Below, piece after piece: positions 46,701 through 58,621 of a stretch of DNA of 64,000 nt. The stretch is from Haliotis asinina (lineage: Eukaryota > Mollusca > Gastropoda > Lepetellida > Haliotidae). Each line of letters starts with the position of its first letter. Within the stretch, counting starts at the first letter, position 1. The translations under genes were made by a program, and so were the position numbers. The stretch is from assembly GCF_037392515.1 (NCBI RefSeq), contig NC_090288.1, positions 2,114,501 through 2,178,500 of the forward strand, given 5' to 3'. Below the pieces are notes generated by a model, which had not been told where the DNA came from, did no database searches, and saw only the letters and a list, made by a program, of their open reading frames with translations.

Positions 46701-47234
46701 AAACACTATACAAACAAAACATTACTTGAAAACTGTAATTTTGTTTGACGACACTTGAACAACGTCCAAATCATGTCAAACATTCATAAACATTCCCTGT
46801 GATCTAAGAGACTCACACAACTTCACAACACTAAAATAAACCGAATCCTCTATATCTCGGCTGGACGTTGGTTCAGTGAGAGAACTCGTGAAAGACCAAT
46901 ATGGCCTTGATGAACTTCATATTAATGATATCTTTGACTGTTTGGCGTACACGCAGCGTGTCATGTTCCTATGACTATGCTGTACTTTTGGTGTCCCATG
47001 ATTTCAAATCCAATTCATCCGAAGTATATATCGTCTCTGTGTTGCAACTATGTGACCCACAAGACCACCATGCAGTGACATTTGGCCGATATTCGCTGAT
47101 ATACTGTGTCCACTGGCGGTCTCTTCCTTCCTTGTAGCATCCACAGCAATCAGGTCAGAGAGTCCAGAACTGATGCCTCATCCTCAGCATCAGTTCAGGC
47201 ACATCAGCATCACTCACACCTTACAAACAAACTC
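43717..47234. other. Mostly featureless; 3' flank of the membrane-protein gene
   Basis: The last few hundred bases before 47235 should hold that gene's 3' untranslated region. The region 46135-46270 is open in several frames (minus: AAQGSVTGSNTATLIISGIN), but splice sites are weak. Degenerate ACTAGATC-type repetitions occur at 45160-45500. No other feature is recognised. Confidence 0.4.
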
Positions 47235-50200
47235 TCACACAGGGTCTGTGGTCGTCACAGTATTCTGGGCACGTAACTTTTGCATTCGTCTCCTCCCAAA
47301 GAAGGCCGCTAATAAGCATATTGTCGCCAGCACTGGGAGACAAACAAGGACGATACCTCCTGCTAGTGTGCCCTTCCGTCTCGCCTTCCCACCATGGACT
47401 ATTAACATCACACCTGAAAGATAGGGAACAGGAATACTATAAAGAGACTGCATACTGTCATTCGCTGATATAGTTTATTGTACGACGGTTATTTTGAGTG
47501 TACGTTTGATCGCATGCTGACAAAGATCTATGTATGCTGAATATTTGTCAAAGCAATTCAAAAGTACTCAGCAAGCGATTTCTATCGAAACGGATCCGGA
47601 TGAACTTTAATTCATGTGAAGAAAATCTTCGCTTATACACATTATATCGTACGGCCACCAAATACCCAGTATATCGCCTGGTTGTGGCAATCCTTGTGAT
47701 GCATCACATGACTCACCTCCAGGGAGGGCGATGAAGGTCAGGAAGAGGAACAAACACACCAAGGACACCACGCAGCATTTCTTGCCTAGACAGCGACTCT
47801 TCTGGCGGACGTCTGGAATCAAATTTGACCATATTACTATCAGCGCTGAGGTTTGATAAATATGCTGAATCGCGTGACAAATTGGTCGAGGTGGTAACAA
47901 GCCTGTCACTGAATTCGTCATTGTCAAAACTAAATGATAAATTCATGAATGTCCCTAGGTCTTTAATCACTCAATTCGTCAATATCCAAAACTAATGATA
48001 AATTCATGATCACCTCGAGGTGTTTTAGGTTTGTTGCTATAGTATTTGAAACTGGGGACTCTCCAAACAATGATCAGTGAAGAGATATCATCACACAGCT
48101 GTCTGGTACGTCAAGAACGCCAAGAGCTGTGATTTACCATTTCCTTCATGTTTCACTGCTTTATGGCTGGTTTGTTGATAATGACACGTAACTTAATTAC
48201 AGCAATTTGTTTATCTACTGTCGGCTAACGCCGCACTTGACGGTATTCCAGCTATATGACATACGTGAACATACACGTGTACAAGTTACATCAGTGACCA
48301 ATATTGCGAACAGTGGGTTTGCGTCATCGGCGAGGGTAACACGCAATCACGTGAGCGTTCCTTATGACAACGCTTCCGACGAAGAAACATCTTACGACAG
48401 CGCCGCTTACGACATCTTTTACGACAACGCCTCTCAGGACAATGTTGTCTAAGCTATCGCCAATGAGGAGGAAAGGAAGTAAAAGGGTAGCATTGGGTTG
48501 TTCATCAGTGAGTAAGAAAAGCTTGTTTTACGCCGAGAGTTCAATATTCCAGCTTCCTATGAGATAAACACCTGAAATGGACTCCCGACATTATACACAT
48601 GTACGGAGTTAAACACGTGTCATAGAGATGAGTGACGTAACGTCGCAGTTAGGCGGTTTGTTCTCGTCCTGTGGTGTTAATAATAATCACAACAAATATA
48701 CACCTATAAGTATTATTCACCGGAAGTACAGTAAGAGCCGTGGAAGCGGATTGCGATAGTACCGGAATCACCGGAGTATCAACATCGAGTGTTATACATG
48801 TATACATTTTATAGGAGCACAGTGTGAGATGGATTAGAGAGCTTACACAACTAGCATGACGGAAAACGTTATATTCATACCTAACACGATTGTCCTACCT
48901 TGTCAGGGCACAGAGGTTATAACACAGGCCTCACTGAAAACACTCCGACATTAGATACGATACATCATACAGTATCATGGATGTGGCGAATTTTCAGTTA
49001 CACAAGTAGTTACATAGTGATCCTTCTCGTCATGTACTGGTCCACTCTTGTATCTTGAACCGCTTCGAATCTCATGGCATAAATGGTTTCATAAAAACTG
49101 CTAGTTCTTCAGTTTAATGCTGCCGGGTTTGACGTCGACGCAAATGTGCAAATGTACGGACTGAAGCCTTTACGGTAAGAGAGAACACGATGTACACAGC
49201 CCGTACGCCTCATATGCAACAGTTACAAGAACATCCCTGAGGACACACTAAGTACAACTGACAGCTTCGAGTCCAGTATGAACTACATAAGTATTATATA
49301 TTTTGAACCGTTTACGGGCCAAGTGGATAGAACACCAGCCCACCACGTCGAGAGTCTATGGTTCGATCCCCGGACGGGTCATACATGTACCACACGCTAA
49401 AGGGTGACACGTGATGTTTCCCTGTCGCGACGTTCGGGGTGAATCAAGAAGTAGTCGGCTCGTATTCAGTACGCAGTACGTGTCTGTGTAACCACGTGAA
49501 AGCCAGCACTACAAACTCGTCTCGCTAGTACAATCACACTTCAAATCACATTCCCTCAATACTATCAAATTAAATCACACCACATCACACACGGAACGAT
49601 GACAAGAAACAATGCTCGTCATCATCGACAACGACCCTACCTCTCCCCGACATCACGAAGTTATGGCGACTGGGCTAGCTGTTTTACGATGTTCTGGCAC
49701 TGTCCGAACCTTGGTCAACAATGCGCTCGTCCATCGTAATGCCACATTATCCCCCGAGACTCCCGTAGCCGCACATCCGCCGCGACAACCGAAGGGAAAG
49801 TGGGTCACATGCCATGCACAGCATTACTACTTTATCGTCACACAATCGCCTTTACGTCTAATCACCTTACAAGAATTGGGTAATTATGAAAATATTTCAC
49901 GACAAACATGCATGAAAGTCCCCCTGCAACAATTACGCTAAACAGGAACTCGAGTAAGAAAGCAATGGCCCCGCTTCAATAGCCCTTTGTTGTATAATCA
50001 GCCTTATACGTCAAATAATATAAGCGTTATACAAAGCATAATAGCTTCAATTAGATGATGCCCCGCCCATACGATGTCTGTTGGCAGAGAAAACATGTGA
50101 TCATGACTTGCTTGTTCATAGTTGAGCCTCATACGTACGTCCCGTAACAGACCACGTCGTTGCTGAGATGAGTAAATATATTAAACTTACATGCCTGTTA

Positions 50201-51740
50201 TATTCTAGCTCATGCTGTGCACATAGAACTATCAAAAGTGGTCCTATGCAGGGTATTGTAGTGAGTGAATGAGTTTAGTTTTACGCCCCACTCAACAACA
50301 GTCCAGCTATGTGACGACGGTCTGTAAACAGTCGAGTCTGGACCAGACAGTCCAGTGATCAACATCATGAACATCGAGTTTGACAGATGGAAACCGATGA
50401 CGTGTCAACCAGATCAGCAAGAGTAACAATCCCATGGCGTTAGTCCCCTCTTACGACATATATGCTTTCCTGAAGATCAGTTCGAACCCGGATCTTCACG
50501 GATCGCAGGACATTGTAAGGTAAACGCGTCGGTGTATTATTAATTATTTCCTATTTTTTGTCTTTTGACCATCTGCTTTCCCGTTTAAGGAGCCGTTGAC
50601 AAGATGTGCTACTATTTTCGCGAACATCTGATATCATCATTCTTTCATGATGCTCCAAAACATGCATATAATACACTCGAGCTAGACATGGAAAATGGAT
50701 TAAAAAAATAATAAACTAAATAATAATTTATGAAAAAAAATAAATATCAGACTAGGGTTTTTATTACCTAGCCTTGCCTCTTCTAAGGATAGACTTACTA
50801 TACTCGTAATAGCAGAAATATGCATTTTCCTTTTGATATTTTGTATGATTATGGTAAGACCTTATTTTGCTTGTGTCCCTACATAGATTTTACATTCATA
50901 GTTTGACGCCATTAGTGTTTCACAATAGTGTGAACAGCTGGCTGAGCGGATCGAAGCCAAAGCTGGGATCAGCCTATTTGATTGACGTGAACTGCAGTTA
51001 GTGCCAGTGACAAATATTGAGTAATCAATGCGATAACGATCCAAACTAAATCGCGTTTTTTTACTGAAACTGATTATTGTGATGTGTTTCCTAGTCAATA
51101 GTTAATGCTGATCGTCACTCGGATTCGACTCTGTATTGTCAATATTCTGATAAAACCTACAGTCACCCAGTCAGTGGAGTATGACATTGCGCAAATATTT
51201 CACCATACAGCCAACGTGGTATGAACGCTGTAAGGAGTTTACGTAAACACACCTGTCATAACGCATGTATGTAATTTCACGGAAATGTTACCGCGCTAAA
51301 AGTATCAATGACTTTAAGATAAGGAATGTGAAACAACGATCTTGCGGTTAGCCATATATGAATATTAACACACATGCAGTCGCTAAAATGATAAGATGAA
51401 CAGCTTATCACTGAAGGTGATGATCTAGATATAGGACAGCCCACGTGGTACATACATGTATGTCAACATTATGAACATCATACATTACTGAGTTTATACT
51501 AAGAAGTGAAACACCATTTGACGACTGCAGACAGTATAACGATACGCCAAGAGGGAAAACTCCATACACTGTACTAAATGCCACGCGTAACGTGAACATG
51601 CTTGTTTACACGAGGGTCACAACGACCCGTATATCCTGTCTCCCCGTCGCCACGCCCACCCCACACATCTCTCCCTAACCCTGCTCACCTCTCCTTGTCT
51701 CGCCCGTCATGGGCTCTGTCTCACTCGTTGTGCCCGCCAT
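47235..51740 (-). CDS. Complete three-exon gene for a 108-residue two-pass membrane protein
   Basis: Exon 1 is 51740-51689: the ATG lies 12 codons after an in-frame TAG and encodes MAGTTSETEPMTGETRR plus one base, ending GAGAG|GTGAGC. Exon 2 is 47812-47717: TTGATTCCAG acceptor, 96 bases, VRQKSRCLGKKCCVVSLVCL and FLFLTFIALPG, donor GGAG|GTGAGT. Exon 3 is 47413-47235: CTATCTTTCAG acceptor, VMLIVHGGKARRKGTLAGGI, VLVCLPVLATICLLAAFFGR, RRMQKLRAQNTVTTTDPV, TGA. Both introns (3,876 and 303 bp) are phase 1 and the joins restore D and G codons. Two hydrophobic helices (about residues 31-54 and 67-87) flank a short GGKARRKG loop, and basic residues border both, so both ends are probably cytoplasmic. 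The hairpin layout recalls small TMEM proteins such as TMEM100, but I cannot name an orthologue. Confidence 0.75.
48222..48262 (+). repeat. Fragment of the dispersed abalone-type repeat
   Basis: CTAACGCCGCACTTGACGGT and ATTCCAGCTATATGAC match the 5' core. It is in an intron of the membrane-protein gene. Confidence 0.65.
48510..48562 (+). repeat. Second fragment of the dispersed repeat
   Basis: GTGAGTAAGAAAAGCTTGTT, TTACGCCGAGAG and TTCAATATTCCAGC keep the 5' order of the family. Confidence 0.6.
49113..49174 (+). CDS. Possible small coding exon on the plus strand
   Basis: ACTGCTAGTTCTTCAG precedes and TTACG|GTAAGAG follows a 62-base segment open in only one frame: FNAAGFDVDANVQMYGLKPL plus two bases. 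Both splice sites are close to consensus. It sits inside intron 1 of the minus-strand membrane-protein gene, so it would belong to a nested or overlapping plus-strand transcript. Partner exons are not identified. Confidence 0.33.
49311..49455 (+). repeat. tRNA-derived SINE, third type
   Basis: CGGGCCAAGTGGATAGAACA (A-box-like) and TATGGTTCGATCCCCGGACG (B box) are followed by GGGTGACACGTGATG, CCTGTCGCGACGTTC and GGGGTGAATC. It is intronic to the membrane-protein gene. Confidence 0.65.
49612..49941 (+). CDS. Unrecognised plus-strand open frame
   Basis: From ATG 49612 the frame reads MLVIIDNDPTSPRHHEVMAT, GLAVLRCSGTVRTLVNNALV, HRNATLSPETPVAAHPPRQP, KGKW and on to a TAA, 109 residues. Codon choice in the first 60 codons is GC-rich and protein-like. 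An AAA|GTGGGT donor-like site at about 49799 could end an exon there. It lies 440 bp downstream of the small plus-strand exon candidate at 49113-49174, but no link is shown. No domain is recognised. Confidence 0.25.
   Translation: MLVIIDNDPTSPRHHEVMATGLAVLRCSGTVRTLVNNALVHRNATLSPETPVAAHPPRQPKGKWVTCHAQHYYFIVTQSPLRLITLQELGNYENISRQTCMKVPLQQLR
50262..50510 (+). repeat. Dispersed abalone-type SINE-like repeat
   Basis: GTGAGTGAATGAGTTTAGTT, TTACGCCCCACTCAACAACA, GTCGAGTCTGGACCAGACAG, TCCAGTGATCAACATCATGA, GTGTCAACCAGATCAGCAAG, CGTTAGTCCCCTCTTACGAC and CGGATCTTCACGGATC are in family order. Full length. Confidence 0.87.
50511..51688. other. Intron 1 of the membrane-protein gene, no further feature
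   Basis: AT-rich sequence with short frames only. Nothing is recognised between the repeat and exon 1. Confidence 0.5.
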
Positions 51741-52498
51741 TTGGAGATGCGTGTGAGCGTCCACACAAGATCCCTATAAACACTACACACTGACACGTAT
51801 GGTGAATCTGCCCTTCAAGAATCCAGTCTCGGGCTCAACCATGAAATCACGCCCTGCCTGAATAAGTACAAGTCTCGCTCGGTTGGTCAGGACTATTTAT
51901 AACTGCGTCAGATCATCTGAAACAATAATATCTTGACTGCTATCGGGATTTCTAAACCGACACATGACGTCACACTGACCTCTTTAAACTGCAGTGCGTA
52001 TGACCTCTGAATCGATTTTTCGACAAGCGATCTGAGAGCCTTTGCTGGTAGACGAAAACGATGTATTTGCTTCAACGGGTGTGAGAACCTTCATGGCAGT
52101 TCCAGATTAGAGTCTGTGTTGATTCGAGATCCTTGTCATGTCTCTCGGCATCTTTAAGCGGCTAGGTGACCCATGATAATCTCACGACTCGAGACAAATA
52201 TTTTGTTTCATAAGAACCTAACAGATGGAGTTTGTGTCGCTCCCTAACCCATGATCCATTTATCCGGGAATGTGATTGGGGAGACTGGGCCTCTAGCTGT
52301 ACATCTAGCCAGTACTGCAATCTCGCCCTGGCGTGTAAACAATACAATTACCCCATAATGTCATCAGGACGTGCACCCATCTGATGAGGAAATGCCAGGG
52401 GCAAACCCGGGAGTCTGATGGACAAATGTCAGTCGTTGGTCGCCGACGCCATGTACACTGCCCAAGAGGGTTATTTTCTATGTTACTAGTTTGGTGGT
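51741..52498. promoter_or_regulatory. 5' flank of the membrane-protein gene
   Basis: On the minus strand this holds the 5' untranslated region and promoter if 51740 is the start codon. A TTTATAGG motif at about 51780-51773 is too close to the ATG to be a useful TATA box. No other site can be called. Confidence 0.25.
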
Positions 52499-52614
52499 GA
52501 GGATGCTTGTCGTAAGACACTAACGTGATCGGGTGGTCAGCCTCGCTGACTTGGTTAACACATCTCATCGGTTCCCAGTTGTGTATGTCGATGTTCATGC
52601 TGTTGATCACTGGA
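52499..52614 (-). repeat. Dispersed abalone-type SINE-like repeat, partial
   Basis: On the minus strand TCCAGTGATCAACAGCATGA, ACATCGACATACACAACTGG, GAACCGATGAGATGTGTTAA, CCAAGTCAGCGAGGCTGACC, ACCCGATCACGTTAGTG and TTACGACAAGCATCC are kept; the 5' core is missing. Confidence 0.82.
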
Positions 52615-52690
52615 CATGTGATCCTCACACATCTGCTGGACTTCTTGAAACATGATACACAATGTAAGACGCATGGAGCAAGGACACGCC

Positions 52691-53614
52691 CCTTTAAACA
52701 AGGGGAAAGTTTCCTGAACATATCAAACCCTCTACCTATATATATTTTACAGAGATAATCGGATATGTCTTTAAACAAGGGGAAAGATTGCTGAACATAT
52801 CAAACCCTCTACCTATATATATTTTACAGAGATAATCGGATATGTCTTTAAACAAGGGGAAAGATTCCTGAACATATCAAACCCTCTACCTATATATATT
52901 TTACAGAGATAATCGGATATGTCTTTAAACAAGGGGAAAGTTTCCTGAACATATCAAACCCTCTACCTATATATATTTTACAGAGATAATCGGATATGTC
53001 TTTAAACAAGGGGAAAGTTTCCTGAACATATCAAACCCTCTACCTATATATATTTTACAGAGATAATCGGATATGTCTTTAAACAAGGGGAAAGTTTCCT
53101 GAACATATCAAACCCTCTACCTATATATATTTTACAGAGATAATCGGATATGTCTTTAAACAAGGGGAAAGTTTCCTGAACATATCAAACCCTCTACCTA
53201 TATATATTTTACAGAGATAATCGGATATGTCTTTAAACAAGGGGAAAGATTGCTGAACATATCAAACCCTCTACCTATATATATTTTACAGAGATAATCG
53301 GATATGTCTTTAAACAAGGGGAAAGATTGCTGAACATATCAAACCCTCTACCTATATATATTTTACAGAGATAATCGGATATGTCTTTAAACAAGGGGAA
53401 AGATTCCTGAACATATCAAACCCTCTACCTATATATATTTTACAGAGATAATCGGATATGTCTTTAACCAAGGGGAAAGATTGCTGAACATATCAAACCC
53501 TCTACCTATATATATTTTACAGAGATAATCGGATATGTCTTTAAACAAGGGGAAAGTTTCCTGAACATATCAAACCCTCTACCTATATATATTTTACAGA
53601 GATAATCGGATATG
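52691..53614. repeat. 77-bp satellite-like array, 12 near-identical copies
   Basis: TCTTTAAACAAGGGG starts copies at 52768, 52845 and so on to 53538 with an exact 77-bp period; the first copy (52691) differs at its first base. Copies vary mainly at one site (AAGATTGCTG, AAGATTCCTG or AAGTTTCCTG), plus one TTTAACCAAG. Such homogeneity implies recent expansion or gene conversion. Unit length is not a multiple of three. Confidence 0.95.
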
Positions 53615-53920
53615 TCATTCTGAGTTCCTAGGTAAAAGTACGTGGTGTAATACATCCAGGTTTCATGGCGGCACAGAAAATGGAACTACCCACAACCTGG
53701 ATACCTCATGATGATAGAATAGGGAATATACCACACTCCTTGGTTTTCAATATTAACATCAAACAGGTTAGTCATATCGTCGAACATGTAATTTGTTTCG
53801 TTTGCCGACCACATCTATGCGCAATATCATCAAATCCCACTACTATTTGGCCTCCTGGGCTAATCAGCATCCATTTCGACAATAATCAACGCTTGTTCAG
53901 GTGATAGCAATTACATAAAG

Positions 53921-54078
53921 GGGCGGTTCGATAGCCCCATGATTAAAGCGTTCGCTCCTCAGGTCGAAAACAAGGTTTCCCAGTGTAAAGGTACAAAGTG
54001 TAAAGCCCATTAAGGTGACCACCGCTGTGATATTGCTGGAACATTGCTGAGAGCGGCGTAAAAAACATACTCACTCCA
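53921..54078 (+). repeat. tRNA-derived SINE
   Basis: GTTCGATAGCCCCATGATTA, AAGCGTTCGCTCCTCAGG, GTGTAAAGCCCATTAAGGTG, CGCTGTGATATTGCTGGAAC, ATTGCTGAGAGCGGCGTAAA and CTCACTCCATCACTC match the 25655-25805 family. The B box is degraded. Confidence 0.8.
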
Positions 54079-56085
54079 TCACTCTGGTGTCCACAGTATA
54101 TATATATATATATCGGACACACATTTTGTAAGCATGCAAGTCGCTCGTTGAGGTGACATATATCTAATGCTTGTCATGCACCAGCCCGTTAATTATATCC
54201 CTGGCAGAGCAAAAGTCGACATTCCAGCCTGCATCAACATCCGTAAACACGTCTCGTATTTCGGGTTAGCATACACTTAATTCATTTCTCCCCAACCCCT
54301 GTAATCCCTCCCTCGGCAGTCTTCTTCTGATGAGACGTAAACTCTCATTGTTGGCAACTCACTGTGGCAGCTGGGTCAGATCAGCGTCAGAATACTGATG
54401 TTTGATACATGCACATGCTTGAAACGGAAACCTGGCCAATTTCTAATTCAAGATAATTTTTTCCTAAAATGCTTTGTAAACTCAGAATCGAATTCATCCA
54501 ATCACGAATACTAGTAGACACACTGAAGAGTGCTGTGTTGAAGGTGTCTGGTATCCATCTGTGTGTCCGACAGACCCCGACAAAATACAGGTATATTCAG
54601 GAAACACCATGCTGGATTATATGGCAAGTCTAGATCACCACAGTTTCAGAAAGGTTTTCAAAATGAAGAAAGTCTTTGGACGGCTATATATTACGTTATA
54701 TTATTGCCATCTAGGAACTGATTTCTCTGCAAATATTTGATTTCAGAGACTGGATCATAGTCTAAATGCCCATGTAAAACTGCAACATAGTACAAGCAAC
54801 CACATGAACATGACTGCTGAATCTCTAACTGACCAACAGAAACCAATCTCGCCTCGCCTCACCACCTGTAACACAAAGTTCACGTCCATGCCAGACAGAC
54901 ATAACCAGCCCATGTGTAGGTGTTCATATATACTTTTGTAATTGTTTAACTTAGTCGCTGATCAGCCATCTGAATCAATTGAAGAGGCACTGTAAATCTC
55001 TCTTCTTGTCGAATATCGTCAATAGAATCTAAGTTCATCGACGAACAGTCAGCACCAATATCCCCGTGAGGAACCTCACAACACTAGACCCGCCATTAAT
55101 GAAACAAATGTCAAACCTCATCCAACATGATGGAATTGTTCGTCAATATGTTCCAATCTCCAGAGACGAGGAAATACGATTGCCTTTAATTTAATCCCTA
55201 AAGTAACCAGAGACGTTCATGATACTATCACACTCTCCGGGTCATTTAAACAGAAGCGACAGTACTGGCAGATTGTAGGCATTGTGGTTTTAGGGATCCA
55301 GTTACGCTTGCCTATTGCATTACACGTACCACAAACGACCGCGAGACTATTCTCAGTAGTGTTCATTCTGAGTTGATTTCATGTTGGGTTCGAGAAAATA
55401 ACCCCGACCTCAAGGAAATTACCGGGTTCGTTTTTAGCCAAGACAGTCTCTCAGCTGATAGCCTGTTATCATGCATTCCTGTAACTAGTCGCTATAAAAT
55501 CTTCTGTAGTTTCAGGTTATGTGAAATGACAGACAGATATTCGCAGGATTTCCTTTTCTGATTTCATTAGGCCCAAGAAATCGAACTCAGATTTGGGAGG
55601 AGGGTGATTTGCTGGTTGACTAGACGGATGACACCTCAGATTATATCCTGACTTGATGTTTCATTACGTTTTGTAAACTTTCCGATCTCCACAACCGTTT
55701 TATCAAATAACACAGACACGACCAGCTATCCGAGTCCTACCTACATTGTGGTGTACTGCGACGAATGGGACAGATATTGACCATACAACACACACATCCA
55801 TCACTATATACTGGGATCACTTAACGTGAATATTTACACTAAACTTAGTAGTGTTGTCCACCATTATGTGCTCTGATTTCCCCGGGAGACGCCCTTGTCT
55901 CTGTATAACATAGATCTGATGCAGTCACACATTTAGAACTGAGCCCATCGGTCTTCATAAAGAGTCTGAAATTGAATAACAAACTCGCTTCCGTGTGTTT
56001 TATGCCGCTTCAGCTGGAATTCTCCGGATTTAGAAGTATACGTTACTGGCCTCTTTACATTGTCTGGACCCGACTACTGACTGCT
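54079..56085. other. No secure gene; short TA microsatellite
   Basis: TATATATATATATAT lies at about 54097-54112. The frame at 55373-55561 and short frames on both strands at 54800-54940 (plus: MNMTAESLTDQQKPISPRLT) have coding-like composition but no splice support. Confidence 0.4.
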
Positions 56086-56550
56086 TGTACACAGACTTGT
56101 ATTGCTTGTTCACAGACTTGTACACAGACTTGTACTGCTTGTACACAGACTTGTACACAGACCTGTACTGCTTGGACGCAGACTTGTACTGCTTGTATAC
56201 AGACTTGTACGCAGACTTGTACTGCTTGGACACAGACTTGTACTGCTTGGACACAGACGTGTACACAGACTTGTACTGCTTGGACACATACTTGTACACA
56301 GACTTGTACTGCTTGGACACAGACGTGTACACAGACTTGTACTGCTTGGACACATACTTGTACACAGACTTGTACTGCTTGGACACAGACTTGTACTGCT
56401 TGGACACAGACTTGTACACAGACTTGTACTGCTTGGGCACAGACTTGTACACAGACTTGTACTGCTTGTACACAGACTTGTACACAGACGTGTGCTGCTT
56501 GTACACAGACTTGTACTGCTTGTACACAGACGTGTACTGCTTGGACACAA
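56086..56550. repeat. 12+21-bp composite minisatellite
   Basis: CTTGTACACAGA (12 bp) and CTTGTACTGCTTGGACACAG plus A (21 bp) are mixed in variable order over 460 bp. All units are multiples of three and share the CTTGTAC start, so frames of 146-213 codons open on both strands (for example 55972-56613). These are repeat artefacts. Confidence 0.92.
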
Positions 56551-58621
56551 ATTTGTTACGAATCTGGAAAAGGGTTTGTCGTTATAAATCTGCTAACATT
56601 TTACAATCATTGACGCAGGGTCCGGGAGCAAAAGACATTTCCTGTTATATGCTATCATCGTTTGAGTCAGTATTTACTCTATTTTGACTAATGTGTATTT
56701 CAGGTGAATATCGTGCTGCCGAGAATGTACATAATTCTTGACAGATTTTTCGGGTTAATATTCTTGATCAAATCATTGCCGACATACATCATGAAGCATC
56801 TGTAAAATATCCAATTAAAGCGTAAAATTGCAGATGAATGAAAAATGATCGAGGATTAAATCCGGAGACGATCATGGACCATTCACGTCATTGCAGTGAC
56901 ATGGGTTAGTGGTGATGAATGGGGCATGTGCGCTACACATGTCCCATCTGAATTAATTTCACAGGATGGATCACAGTTTTATACAGTTTTACGTTTTCAA
57001 CAAATAATTGTAGCTCATTGTTGAAAACACCATGTATTTAAATGTAATGATGGTTAATATATGTACCTCGTTATTACTGATTCATCAGTACCGTACACGA
57101 TAACTCTTCATAAATAAAGCGCAATGCATTGATGGCTGACAATCCAGATCAATACAAACACAATCTGGGTTATATTTTGCATTCCGTACTTGAACCTACA
57201 TGGACCTAAAAATAACCGAATCTGGGACAGACAAACTAGTGTGTGATATTGTGAGCAACAATACGCACTGTCGGGGTTCGATGACAATTAAGCACCTGGT
57301 TAGTTTGTGCTACTCTTTCGACCAGTATATATAGCAGGAACCAATCGTAACACTTAGGCCACAGTGGGGACGGGTCATGTGTTGGCTGCCAGTACAATAT
57401 GCCTTTTTGTACACTCTATTCTGTACTTACGACAGCTCATCAGAACAACGCACACACCGTATCCTCACACAGTGTGACAACCGTGGGTCCATTACACACT
57501 AACATACATACAGTTAACACAGAGCGATGTCAATATTATCACACATTTATCGTGTCAACATAACAAAACACAGTTACCGATGCTTGCCCTGAATGATCTA
57601 CCGCAAGTCCTATATTCTAATATACACACACATATACATGACAAACAATAGTTTATCTGGTTCAAGCCACTTCAGGCAGACTCCGGACGCTGAGGATTAT
57701 TATCGAGGCTTAAGTAATCACGGTTTTCACTATACTAAATGTCATCCATTGTCCTATGTGAACATTTGTTCAGAAACAAAAGCTGATTTCAGTTTGGTGG
57801 GACAATTCAGTACGTGTACGTGCAGGTACATCGTATGTCGGAGAGAAGATCGATTTCCACGGGTTTTACCGTTATGTGCTTATATTGACGATTGCAAATG
57901 ACTGTGTAGAAATCAACACGTATAAAGCAGATTTTCTTTATTGCATTCCTCGTGAATATACATTGCTAAAAACGTACACAAAAAAGTCACAAAATATCCC
58001 TTGTATAATGGATGGATAGTGTCCCGGCGACACGCCCGACTTTCTACTGTGTTGAGGCGCTTTATTATGCCTTAGACGTCTTTGGGTTTGAATCTCAGCG
58101 TCTCCTAGATTATGTCCATATCTCGTTTACTAGCATTCAAAGGGTTTCCACCTATGTCTGCTCTTGTCACCAAGTCAGGACACCACAGCAATACTAGTCC
58201 CAAGGATAGCCGGAGGTGTATCAATGTTCTACAGAACTGTAATTCTACAGCATGGTACTCTGTAGGATAACTGAAATACTTGAACCCTTCAATACCCCCA
58301 CTGTTCCTTGTGTGCTAACCTAAAAGTCAACAACTACCTGTTCACCTTGACACATCGGTTATTTATGACTGTCAGGGGTAGAACCAATTCTAGATACATA
58401 TTCATGGAAATCTGAAATCCAAACCCATCACGAAGGAATCTCTCATTGTACAGGTGGCTGTGAAGCGTGTCATCACGTACACGTATTTGCAACAATAGTA
58501 GAACTGCATATGACGGGGCCTGGTAAAACAACAACTCGTGGGTGGGTATGTCCAAGAAAAAAATGGGAAATATACACCTGTAGTGATCCACTGTCACTGA
58601 TAGGCTCATATGTTCCCGAAT
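56551..58621. other. No secure gene; one unrecognised ORF
   Basis: The plus frame 57593-57901 (SGSSHFRQTPDAEDYYRGLS onward to AYIDDCK and TGA) has balanced composition but no motif or splice support. GGGTTTGAATCTC near 58086 resembles a SINE B box. Otherwise unremarkable. Confidence 0.35.

Noticed and set aside
49641..49653. Alternative first exon of the membrane protein (ATG TCG GGG AGA G|GTAGGG, minus strand)
   Set aside because: In phase with exon 2, but the 51740-51689 exon has a better donor, a longer hydrophilic N-terminus and an upstream in-frame stop.
51771..51780. TATA-like TTTATAGGGA upstream of the membrane-protein start
   Set aside because: It would place transcription only a few bases before the ATG.
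55972..56687. Thr/Cys/Gln-rich, Tyr/Lys/Ser-rich and His/Arg/Leu-rich frames of up to 213 codons
   Set aside because: Products of the 12+21-bp array in different frames.
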